34,185 bases of DNA from Pseudomonadota bacterium (GTDB lineage Bacteria > Pseudomonadota > Alphaproteobacteria > Azospirillales > Azospirillaceae). The notes beneath the pieces are model-generated. The model did not search any database and was not told where the DNA came from. It worked only from the letters and a program-made list of their open reading frames with translations. A program made the translations under genes and the position numbers. The DNA lies in NCBI GenBank assembly GCA_023416455.1, contig JAEZHQ010000273.1, positions 1 to 34,185 on the forward strand. Reading direction: 5' to 3'. Below are positions 8,411 to 15,117 of this stretch, in pieces; within the stretch, counting starts at the first letter, position 1, and each line of letters opens with the position of its first letter.

Positions 8411-9313
8411 TCAGACGTCGGGGGAGTGCTCCGGCGGGAAGACGGCCCGCAGCCATTGCCGGATGGCGGCGATGACCGGCGTGTTCCATTTCTGGGCCGG
8501 AGCGATGAAGTAATAGCCGCCGATGATGACGTTGCTGTCCACCATCTCCACCAGCTCGCCGCGGGCCAGCTCGTCGACGATGAGCAGGTCGCTGACCAGC
8601 GCCACCCCCCGGCCGAGGCGGGCGGCCTCGATGGTCAGGTGGGCCTGCCACAGCCGGGGACCGCGCAGCCGGAACAGATCGGTCACGCCGGCCTCCTCCA
8701 GCCACGCCTCCCACATGCCGGTGGACTGTTCGTGGATCAGAGGCAGGCCGATGAGATCGGCGGGGGTGCGCACGTCGGGATAGCGCGCCTTGAACTCCGG
8801 GCTGGCGATGGCGAGGATGCGGGGCCGGGCGAACATCTCCGACCGCAGCCCCTCGGCGACCGCGCCGTCGTCGAGGTACATGATCTCGGCGTCGGCCTCC
8901 TCGCGGCTGAAATCCGGGCGGGTCGAGGTCGGCTGAAGGATCACCTCGCGGCCGGCCAGCGCCGCCTCCAGCTCGGGAAGGTGGGCGAGCAGGCGGCGCG
9001 AGGCCAGACCGGCCAGGCAGCAGATATGGACCGCCTCCATCCCGCCGTTGCGCAGCTCGTTGCTGGCGTCGGCGATCAGGTCGAAGGCCCGGCGCAGCTG
9101 GGCGGCGAAGCGGATGCCTTCCCGGGTCAGGGTCAAACCGCGCCCCGACCGCGCCACCAGCTTCACGCCGACCGCCTGTTCCAGGTTCTGGATGTGGCGC
9201 GACACCACCGTGTGGGACACCGCCAGCTCATCGGCGGCGGCCCTCACGGTGCCCTGGCGGGCGAAGATGTCGAAGGCACGGAGGGCGAGAAGGGGCGGAA
9301 GGCGGCGCGCCAT
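8411..9313 (-). CDS. LysR-family transcriptional regulator (GcvA-like)
   Basis: This 300-residue regulator has the N-terminal winged helix-turn-helix at ~5-62 (PPLLALRAFDIFARQGTVRAAA, VSHTVVSRHIQNLEQAVG, LTLTREG) and a two-lobed periplasmic-binding-like effector domain (~90-295). The ATG at 9313 was chosen because LysR helix-turn-helix domains begin within the first few residues, AAGG lies upstream, and the product then has normal LysR length. An in-frame ATG at 9421 forms a TGATG overlap with the CoA-transferase stop and would add 36 low-complexity residues; that start cannot be excluded. The gene is embedded between the CoA-transferase and MatB genes, and two LysR-type boxes lie in the divergent promoter region at 10776-10844, so it probably controls both acyl-CoA gene runs in response to a pathway intermediate. 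Confidence 0.9.
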   Translation of the reverse strand: MARRLPPLLALRAFDIFARQGTVRAAADELAVSHTVVSRHIQNLEQAVGVKLVARSGRGLTLTREGIRFAAQLRRAFDLIADASNELRNGGMEAVHICCLAGLASRRLLAHLPELEAALAGREVILQPTSTRPDFSREEADAEIMYLDDGAVAEGLRSEMFARPRILAIASPEFKARYPDVRTPADLIGLPLIHEQSTGMWEAWLEEAGVTDLFRLRGPRLWQAHLTIEAARLGRGVALVSDLLIVDELARGELVEMVDSNVIIGGYYFIAPAQKWNTPVIAAIRQWLRAVFPPEHSPDV

Positions 9314-9420
9314 GCGGACCTTGGAACTGTGGGCGGAACCGGCGGCAGTATGAGACATTTCCGCCGGCACCGCACGCGCCCCGTCTCCGGTCTCCGCTTT
9401 CCCCTCCCGCCGGTTCGGCA

Positions 9421-10623
9421 TCACACCACCGAATCGCGCCGGAGCGCGTCGATCTCGGCGGGGCCGAAGCCCAGTTCCGCCAGGATCTCGCCGGTGTGCT
9501 CACCCAGGCGCGGGGCCGGAGCTTCGGCCGGCAGGGGCGCTTCGGGCATGGCGATGGGGATGGCGGCAAAGCGCTTGCCTGACCCTTCCGGCACCTCGAC
9601 GACCATCTTGCGGTGGATCACCTGGGGATCGGCCAGGGCCTCCGGCACGCTGTTGATCGGGCTGGCCGGGACGTCGGCCTCCTCCAGTATGTCCAGCCAG
9701 CTGTCGCGGCCGCGGGCGAGGAAGGCCTCCTTGAGCAGCGGCTCCAGCTCCGCGTGGTGGGCGTTGCGGGCCGAGCCGGTGGGAAAGCGCGGGTCGGCCA
9801 GCAGGTGCTCCAGCCCCATGGCGCGGCACATCCGTTCCCACTGCTCGTTGGTGTCCACGCAGATGGCGATCGGCTTGTCGGCGGTGGGAAAGGCCTGGAA
9901 GGGGGCGATCAGAGGGTGGCGGCTGCCCAGCGGGCGCGGCGTCTCCCCGGCGTTGAGGTAACGCGCGATGGCGTTTTCCATCAGGGCCAGCTGGCAGTCG
10001 AGCATGGCCACGTCGATGAAGCTGCCCTCGCCGGTGCCCGCCCGCTTCTGCAAGGCGGCGAGGACGCCGATGGCGGCGAACAGGCTGGACCCGATGTCGC
10101 CGATCGACGCGCCGACGCGGCAGGGATCGCCGCCCGGTTCGCCGGTGATGCTCATCATCCCCGACATCGCCTGCGCCACCACGTCGAAACAGGGGCGGTG
10201 GCGGTAAGGCCCGCTCTGCCCGAAGCCGGAAATCGAGGCGTAGATCAGCCGCCGGTTCACCGCCTTCAGGTCGGCGTAACCCAACCCCAGGCGGTCCATC
10301 GTCCCCGCCCGGTTGTTCTCCACCAGCACGTCGCAGGTGCCGACGATTTTTTTGAAAATCTCCTTCCCCTTCTCCTCCTTCAAGTTGAGCGTCAGGCTTC
10401 GCTTGTTACGGTTGACGCTGAGGAAGTAAATGCTCTCGTCGTCGCTGAAGGGAGCAATCACGCGGGTGAAATCACCTTTGCCGGGGCGCTCGATCTTGAT
10501 GACGTCCGCCCCCAGCGCGCCGAGCAGCCAGGTGCTGTAGGGGCCGGCCAACATATGCGTGAGATCGACCACGCGCACGCCGGCCAGAGGAGCGTCGCGG
10601 CGCTGCGTATCGGTGTTTGGCAT
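9421..10623 (-). CDS. CaiB/BaiF-type (family III) CoA-transferase
   Basis: This 400-residue enzyme moves CoA from one acyl-CoA to another carboxylic acid. It has the family III features: LAGVRVVDLTHMLAGPYSTWLLGALGADVIKIE at the N-terminus, RNKRSLTLNLK, GTMDRLGLGY, SGFGQSGPY, and IGDIGSS with Asp176 in the position of the catalytic aspartate of formyl-CoA transferase and CaiB. A GEGSFIDVAMLD segment follows. GAGGAT precedes the ATG at 10623. As first gene of the leftward run it probably activates the imported acid at the expense of a CoA donor such as succinyl-CoA, or of malonyl-CoA made by the MatB encoded two genes downstream. Specificity is not readable. Confidence 0.92.
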   Translation of the reverse strand: MPNTDTQRRDAPLAGVRVVDLTHMLAGPYSTWLLGALGADVIKIERPGKGDFTRVIAPFSDDESIYFLSVNRNKRSLTLNLKEEKGKEIFKKIVGTCDVLVENNRAGTMDRLGLGYADLKAVNRRLIYASISGFGQSGPYRHRPCFDVVAQAMSGMMSITGEPGGDPCRVGASIGDIGSSLFAAIGVLAALQKRAGTGEGSFIDVAMLDCQLALMENAIARYLNAGETPRPLGSRHPLIAPFQAFPTADKPIAICVDTNEQWERMCRAMGLEHLLADPRFPTGSARNAHHAELEPLLKEAFLARGRDSWLDILEEADVPASPINSVPEALADPQVIHRKMVVEVPEGSGKRFAAIPIAMPEAPLPAEAPAPRLGEHTGEILAELGFGPAEIDALRRDSVV

Positions 10624-10775
10624 GAATGATCCTCTGGGTTGCCGGACACCCGAAAGTCGGGCCGAGCGGGGCCGCGCACCCGGCGGAGACCTTGTCCGGC
10701 CTGGGCGGCGGCAGGAATGCGATGTCCCAGGCTTGCGCCACGCCGGGCGGAAAACAATCACTTAGTTTGGCCCAA

Positions 10776-10844
10776 TCCGGTGCATGGAACGCACCGGTCG
10801 CCAGCTTTGGGCGGCCGGCCCATTGGTGCGTTCCATGCACCGGA
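10776..10844. promoter_or_regulatory. Pair of mirror-image LysR-type boxes in the divergent control region
   Basis: Two 20-bp sequences, 10776-10795 and 10825-10844, are perfect reverse complements separated by 29 bp. Each contains a T-N11-A dyad: TGCATGGAACGCA (10781-10793) and TGCGTTCCATGCA (10827-10839), their centres 46 bp apart. This fits a LysR-type regulator binding as a tetramer to two sites between divergent promoters. The obvious candidate protein is the LysR regulator encoded at 8411-9313. Confidence 0.65.
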
Positions 10845-10890
10845 GCGCCGCGTTTTTTCTCCTTGTGGTGCCAGCGATGTCCGATACTCT

Positions 10891-10919
10891 TTGATTCACC
10901 CGAAATGAATCGACATGAT
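10891..10919 (+). promoter_or_regulatory. Candidate promoter with dyad upstream of the thiolase operon
   Basis: TTGATT (10891-10896), 17 bp and CATGAT (10914-10919) form a modest sigma70-like promoter facing the thiolase operon. The dyad GATTCA-N7-TGAATC (10893-10911) overlaps it and may be a further operator. The rest of the 433-bp gap at 10624-11056 holds the LysR boxes (10776-10844), a short T-run at 10853-10858 and no convincing gene. Confidence 0.35.
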
Positions 10920-11059
10920 CGAAATCTCCATGGGCCTGCGGAAGTCTTCGCGACTTTCGAGGCGGGCGAATCCTTTACTCTGCTCGCCTGCCCAGCGCAA
11001 TCCGCGTCGCGACAGCGTCGGGCGGCCCACCGCAACCATGAAAGGACAACCTGCGGGTG

Positions 11060-12223
11060 ATGGATCTTTCAGGCAAGACCGCCATCGTCGGCGCCTTTGA
11101 ATCGACGCGCAGGGATGCGCCGCGCGTCCATCCCTTCGCCCTACAGATGGAATGCATTCTTGGCGCGCTGGACGACGCGGGGCTGGCGCTGGGGGATGTG
11201 GACGGGCTGTGCGCGGCCTCCGGCGACTGGGCCGAAGGCGGCGGCACCATGGACGCGATCGAACTCGCGGAATACATCGGGATCACGCCCACCTACGTCA
11301 ACAGCACCGACGTCGGCGGCTGCTCCTACATCATGCACGCCGGCCAGGCGGCCGCGGCCATCGCCGCCGGGCTCGCCGAGGTGGTGGTCATCAGCTACGC
11401 CGCCTGCCCGCGCTGGTGGCCGCTGAACACCCCGTCCTTCGATCCCTTCGTCCTTCCGGCCGGCCCCGGCCAGTACGAAATCCCCTACGCGCCGACGCTG
11501 ATCTCCACCTACGGGCTGTTCGCCCGCCGCCACATGGACCTGTACGGCACCACGCCGGAGCAGCTGGCCCAGGTGGCCGTGACCTTCCGCACCCACGCGG
11601 CGGCGAATCCCCACGCCCGGCTGCGCAAGCCGATCACGGTGGAGGATGTGCTGGCCTCGCCGATGATCGCATCGCCGCTGCACCGGCTGGACTGCTGCGT
11701 GGTGACCGATGGCGGCGGCGCCATCGTGATGACCAGCCGCGAGCGGGCGCGCGATCTCAAGAGGAAGCCGGTCTATCTGGCGGGCTACGGCGCGGCGGTG
11801 GCGCGCACCCAGAACAGCCAGATTCCCGACGACCTGAAGACCCCGGCGGCCCTCTCCGGCCCGCGCGCCTTCGCCATGGCGGGCGTGACCCACGACGACA
11901 TCGACGTCGCGCAGATCTACGACGCCTTCACCATCACGCCCATGCTGGCGCTGGAGGATCTGGGCTTCTGCGGGCGCGGCGAAAGCGGGTCCTTCGTCGC
12001 GGAGGGCAACCTGACGCTCGGCGGGCGCCTGCCGTCCAACACCGACGGCGGAGGCCTGTCGTCCAACCATCCGGGCAAGCGCGGCCTCTTCACGCTGATC
12101 GAAAGCGTCCGCCAGCTTCGTGGCGAAGGCCCCGGCGTCCAGGTGCCCGACGCCAAGGTCGCGATGGCCCACGGGCTGGGCGGCACCTTCTGCTCCGCCG
12201 CCACCGCAATCCTCGCCGTGTAG
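11060..12223 (+). CDS. Thiolase-family protein (SCP-x/lipid-transfer-type acyl-CoA thiolase or aldolase)
   Basis: This 387-residue protein has the two-lobed thiolase fold of the small 'lipid-transfer protein' branch. GGCSYIMHAGQAAAA carries Cys88 at the nucleophile position, and SSNHPGKRG near the C-terminus matches the GHP catalytic histidine loop. The last catalytic cysteine motif of true thiolases (CxGGG) is replaced by AHGLGGTFCSAA. Such non-classical members, paired with a DUF35 subunit, include Ltp2-type retro-aldolases of steroid side-chain catabolism as well as acyltransferases, so carbon-carbon cleavage of a beta-hydroxy- or beta-keto-acyl-CoA is the likely job. The start is ATG 11060; GTG 11057, directly before it and better spaced from AAAGGA, is equally possible. 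It is the first gene of the rightward operon and is followed 7 bp later by the DUF35 gene. Confidence 0.88.
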   Translation: MDLSGKTAIVGAFESTRRDAPRVHPFALQMECILGALDDAGLALGDVDGLCAASGDWAEGGGTMDAIELAEYIGITPTYVNSTDVGGCSYIMHAGQAAAAIAAGLAEVVVISYAACPRWWPLNTPSFDPFVLPAGPGQYEIPYAPTLISTYGLFARRHMDLYGTTPEQLAQVAVTFRTHAAANPHARLRKPITVEDVLASPMIASPLHRLDCCVVTDGGGAIVMTSRERARDLKRKPVYLAGYGAAVARTQNSQIPDDLKTPAALSGPRAFAMAGVTHDDIDVAQIYDAFTITPMLALEDLGFCGRGESGSFVAEGNLTLGGRLPSNTDGGGLSSNHPGKRGLFTLIESVRQLRGEGPGVQVPDAKVAMAHGLGGTFCSAATAILAV

Positions 12224-12230
12224 GTGCCCG

Positions 12231-12647
12231 ATGACCGCCATGATCACCCCGCCCGTCCGGGACGAGACCTCCGCCCCCTTCTGGGAGGCGGCGCGCGACG
12301 GCCGCTTCCTGATCCAGCGCTGCCCGGAAACCGGGCGGTACCAGTGGTATCCGCGCGCCCACTCCATCCACGCCCCCCACGCCCGCCCGGAATGGGTCGA
12401 GGCAAGCGGGCGCGGCGAACTGCTCAGCCACTCCGTCGTCCACCGCGGCAACCAGCCGGGCGACCCCTACGTCTGCGCCCTGATCCGGCTGGAGGAGGGA
12501 GTGACCGTTTTCTCCCGCGTCGAAGGGATCGCGGAGAACGACCTGCGGGCCGGCCTGCCGCTCGCCGTGGCGTTCCACAGCCTGGACGACTCCACCAGCC
12601 TTCCGGTGTTCCGCCCGCGGACCGCCGCCCAGGGAATCGACGCATGA
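12231..12647 (+). CDS. DUF35/OB-fold acyl-CoA-associated protein with degenerate zinc ribbon
   Basis: This 138-residue protein matches the DUF35 family: an N-terminal rubredoxin-like zinc-ribbon region (APFWEAARDGRFLIQRCPETGRYQWYPR) followed by an OB-fold (VEASGRGELLSHSVVHR, YVCALIRLEEGVTVFSRVEG, GLPLAVAF). Family members normally hold four zinc cysteines. Here only one remains (RCPETG), and the second pair is replaced by the HSIHAPH region, so zinc binding is probably lost or altered. DUF35 proteins are usual partners of thiolase-like enzymes, matching the gene 7 bp upstream. The ATG at 12231 is preferred; a second in-frame ATG lies three codons later. It overlaps the MaoC gene by 4 bp. Confidence 0.85.
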   Translation: MTAMITPPVRDETSAPFWEAARDGRFLIQRCPETGRYQWYPRAHSIHAPHARPEWVEASGRGELLSHSVVHRGNQPGDPYVCALIRLEEGVTVFSRVEGIAENDLRAGLPLAVAFHSLDDSTSLPVFRPRTAAQGIDA

Positions 12648-13093
12648 CCACCCTCTATCTCGACGACATTCAGCCGGGCGCCCGGACGCAGTCCACGCGC
12701 GTCACCGTCACCGAGGCGCACATCGTCTGGTTCGCCGGGCTGACCGGCGATTTCAATCCGCTCCACATGGACGCGGAGGCCGCGAAGGCCAACGGCTTTG
12801 GGCGCACCATCGCCCACGGGATGCTGACCCATTCGCTCAGCACCGGCCTGCGTTCCAGCATCGACGACTGGGCGATCCTCGCCTTCCTGGAAACGCGGCG
12901 CCGCTTCGTCGGCCCGGTCTTCGCCGGCGACACCGTCCATTACGAGGCGGAGATCCTGGAGGTGCGGCCCAGCGCCTCCAAAACTGACCGCGGCATCGTC
13001 CGCGTCGCCACGTCCGTGAAGAACCAGCGCGGCGACACCGTGCAGGAGGGCGAGGACGTGTTCTCCGTCGCGCGCCGGGGGAACGGCCCATGA
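12644..13093 (+). CDS. MaoC-family (R)-specific enoyl-CoA hydratase/dehydratase
   Basis: This 149-residue protein is a single MaoC hot-dog domain. The hydratase motif GLTGDFNPLHMDAEAAK with D36 and H41, followed by GFGRTIAHGMLTHSL, is the catalytic signature of (R)-hydratases that add water to trans-2-enoyl-CoA. AGGGAA precedes the ATG, and the start overlaps the DUF35 stop. Its own stop overlaps the SDR start, so the thiolase, DUF35, MaoC and SDR genes are a translationally chained block. Thiolase + DUF35 + MaoC is the same trio of families seen in the steroid side-chain Ltp2/ChsH1/ChsH2 enzymes, which suggests that this MaoC protein may form a complex with its neighbours. Confidence 0.9.
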   Translation: MTTLYLDDIQPGARTQSTRVTVTEAHIVWFAGLTGDFNPLHMDAEAAKANGFGRTIAHGMLTHSLSTGLRSSIDDWAILAFLETRRRFVGPVFAGDTVHYEAEILEVRPSASKTDRGIVRVATSVKNQRGDTVQEGEDVFSVARRGNGP

Positions 13094-13860
13094 GCGCCGC
13101 CGGAAGCATGGGCCGGCGGCTGGCCGGGCACACCGCCTTCGTGACCGGCGGCGGCGGCGGCATCGGCCGCGCGGTCTGCGAGCGGCTGGCGGCGGAGGGT
13201 GCGGCGGTCGTCGTCGCCGACATCGGGGAGGACGCGGCCGAAGCCGTTGCCGCCGCGCTGCGCGCCGCCGGGGCGCAGGCCCACGCGACCGCGCTGAACG
13301 TGGCCGACCGCGCGAGCTGGGACAGCGCCGTTTCCGGTCTGCCCGACGCCTTTCGCGGCGTGGACATCATGGTCAACGTCGCCGGCATCGTGCGCGACCG
13401 CTCGCTGGCCAAGATGACCGACGCCGAATGGAGCGCGGTCATCGACGTCAACCTGCGCGGCACCTGGCTCGGCTGCCAGACCGCCTTTCAGCTGGTCGGC
13501 AACCGCGGCTGGGGCCGCATCGTCAACATAGCCTCCACCGCCATCCTCGGCACCTTCGGACAGGCCAATTATTCGGCGTCCAAGGCGGGGGTGGTCGGTC
13601 TCACCCGCACCGCCGCGCTGGAGGGGGCCCGGCGGGGCATCCTGGTCAACGCGGTCGCGCCGGGGGTGGTCGAAACCGCCATCGTCGAGGGCGTGCCGGA
13701 CGCGGTGCGGACGCAATGGCTGGAGAAGACCCCCATCGGGCGCCTGGGCAAGCCCGGGGAGATCGCCGCCGTCGTCGCCTTCCTGGCGTCCGACGACGCG
13801 GCCTACGTCACCGGCCAGACCATCATCGCGGACGGCGGGGCGACCACCGGCGACTACTGA
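13090..13860 (+). CDS. Short-chain dehydrogenase/reductase (3-hydroxyacyl-CoA or FabG-like)
   Basis: This 256-residue NAD(P)-dependent oxidoreductase has the classical SDR features: Rossmann glycine motif TGGGGGIGRAV near residue 18, a cofactor-selecting VVVADIGED segment (an acidic D after beta-2 favours NAD), MVNVAGIV, and the catalytic YSASK with Tyr161 and Lys165 after NIASTAILG. The C-terminus GQTIIADGG is standard. It should oxidise the beta-hydroxyacyl-CoA made by the MaoC hydratase, feeding the thiolase-like enzyme. The start overlaps the MaoC stop by 4 bp; the next gene begins 69 bp later with its own strong ribosome-binding site. Confidence 0.93.
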   Translation: MSAAGSMGRRLAGHTAFVTGGGGGIGRAVCERLAAEGAAVVVADIGEDAAEAVAAALRAAGAQAHATALNVADRASWDSAVSGLPDAFRGVDIMVNVAGIVRDRSLAKMTDAEWSAVIDVNLRGTWLGCQTAFQLVGNRGWGRIVNIASTAILGTFGQANYSASKAGVVGLTRTAALEGARRGILVNAVAPGVVETAIVEGVPDAVRTQWLEKTPIGRLGKPGEIAAVVAFLASDDAAYVTGQTIIADGGATTGDY

Positions 13861-13929
13861 TCCGGCCTCTCCTTGCGGCAGCGACGCCGCCGGGACGGCC
13901 ACGTTGCGACACAAAAAGGAAGACATATC

Positions 13930-14991
13930 ATGATGGAATTTTCCCGCCGCCGGCTTCTCAAGACGACCGGGCTCGTTGGTACCGCGCTGCTGTCGGGCGG
14001 CCTCGCCGGCACGGCCTTCTCCCGAATCGCCGCGGCTTCGGTCGCCGACGACCCGCTCTACGCCGCCGCCAGGAAGGAAGGCAAGCTGACCCTCTACTGG
14101 GGCTCCTATGAGCAGCAGACGATGGAGGAGATCCGCGACGCCTTCAAGGCGAAGTATCCGGGCATCGACGTCAACCTGCTCCGCCAAGCGTCGCAGACCG
14201 TCTACACCCGCCTGCGGATGGAGTTGCAGAACGGCGTCTACGAATGCGACTCCCTCGGCACCACCAACCTGCTGCACTACACCGAGCTGAAGAAGGTCGG
14301 CGCCCTGGCGCCGGTCGAGCCGGCCGACGCGGTGAACCTGCCGGACGCCTTCCGGAACCTCGACCCCGACATGATGTACCATGTCGGCGCCATCAGCCTG
14401 ACCAGCATCAACTATGCGCCGGGCAAGGTCTCCGCCCCGCCGGCCAGCTGGCAGGCGCTGCTTGAGGACCAGTGGCACGGCAAGATCACCACGGGCAGCC
14501 CGGCCTCCTCCGGCGACGTGGCGAACTGGGTGGTGGCGATCCGCCGCAAGTACGGCGACGACTTCCTGCGCGCCTTCGGCAAGCAGAAGCCGAAGGTCGG
14601 CCAGTCGAACGTCGACACGGTGACCGACATCCTGGCCGGCGAGCGCGTCGTCGGGTCCGGCGCGCCCTTCAGCTACACGCTCACCCAGAAGGCCGCGGGC
14701 AACCCGATCGATGTCGTGGCCCCGTCCGACGACGCCATCCTGAACCTGGGCATCACCGGCGTGCTGGCCAAGGCGCCGCACCCGAACGCCGCCCGCCTCT
14801 TCACGAACTTCCTCTATTCGAAGGAGGTCTCGCAGATCCTTCAGAAGAACTACTGGCCGACCCTGCGCAAGGACGTCGCCTGGGCCGAAGGCCGGTCGCT
14901 GGACCAGATGAAATGGTACCGCAACACCGGCGACGACCTCGGCCCGGAGGTTGCGGAAGGCATCGCCAAGTGGAAGGAACTGGTGCGCTGA
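13930..14991 (+). CDS. ABC transporter periplasmic binding protein with Tat signal (Fe3+/polyamine/organic-anion class)
   Basis: This 353-residue solute receptor begins with a twin-arginine signal, SRRRLLKTTGLVG, cleaved near IAAASVA, implying export in folded form. The mature part (DPLYAAARKEGKLTLYWGSYEQQTMEEI, AKYPGIDVNLLRQ, the YAPGKVS and HGKITTGSPASSG hinge segments) is typical of the FbpA/spermidine-type cluster that binds ferric ion, phosphonates, polyamines or carboxylates. No clear tyrosine pair for iron is evident, and the setting among CoA catabolic genes favours an organic acid substrate. AAAGGAAG precedes the ATG. A strong hairpin lies between this gene and the permease gene. Confidence 0.88.
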   Translation: MMEFSRRRLLKTTGLVGTALLSGGLAGTAFSRIAAASVADDPLYAAARKEGKLTLYWGSYEQQTMEEIRDAFKAKYPGIDVNLLRQASQTVYTRLRMELQNGVYECDSLGTTNLLHYTELKKVGALAPVEPADAVNLPDAFRNLDPDMMYHVGAISLTSINYAPGKVSAPPASWQALLEDQWHGKITTGSPASSGDVANWVVAIRRKYGDDFLRAFGKQKPKVGQSNVDTVTDILAGERVVGSGAPFSYTLTQKAAGNPIDVVAPSDDAILNLGITGVLAKAPHPNAARLFTNFLYSKEVSQILQKNYWPTLRKDVAWAEGRSLDQMKWYRNTGDDLGPEVAEGIAKWKELVR

Positions 14992-15022
14992 CCGCCACTC
15001 CCGCCAGCTTGCGGGGGCGCTC

Positions 15023-15062
15023 CCCCCGGCCGGAAGGGCTCCGCGCCCTGCCCGGCCGGGGG
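15023..15062 (+). other. Strong intercistronic hairpin between binding-protein and permease genes
   Basis: CCCCCGGCCGG (15023-15033) and CCGGCCGGGGG (15052-15062) are perfect complements, and the loop contains a further GGGC/GCCC pairing. No T-tract follows. Such structures between binding-protein and permease genes often protect the upstream mRNA or let only part of the transcripts continue, so that the receptor is made in excess. The rest of the 126-bp gap contains only the GGGAGG ribosome-binding site of the permease. Confidence 0.5.
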
Positions 15063-15117
15063 CGGGCTTCCAGCCGGTCCTTCGCGACCGCTCCTTGAAC
15101 CAAGGGAGGCGGACCCT

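Noticed and set aside
9314..9421. Longer LysR start with TGATG coupling to the CoA-transferase gene
   Set aside because: It would add 36 low-complexity residues before the helix-turn-helix, which is atypical; kept only as an alternative.
10853..10858. T-run in the divergent control region considered as an intrinsic terminator
   Set aside because: The preceding palindrome is better explained as regulator boxes and does not form a stem directly adjoining the T-run; no gene ends there.
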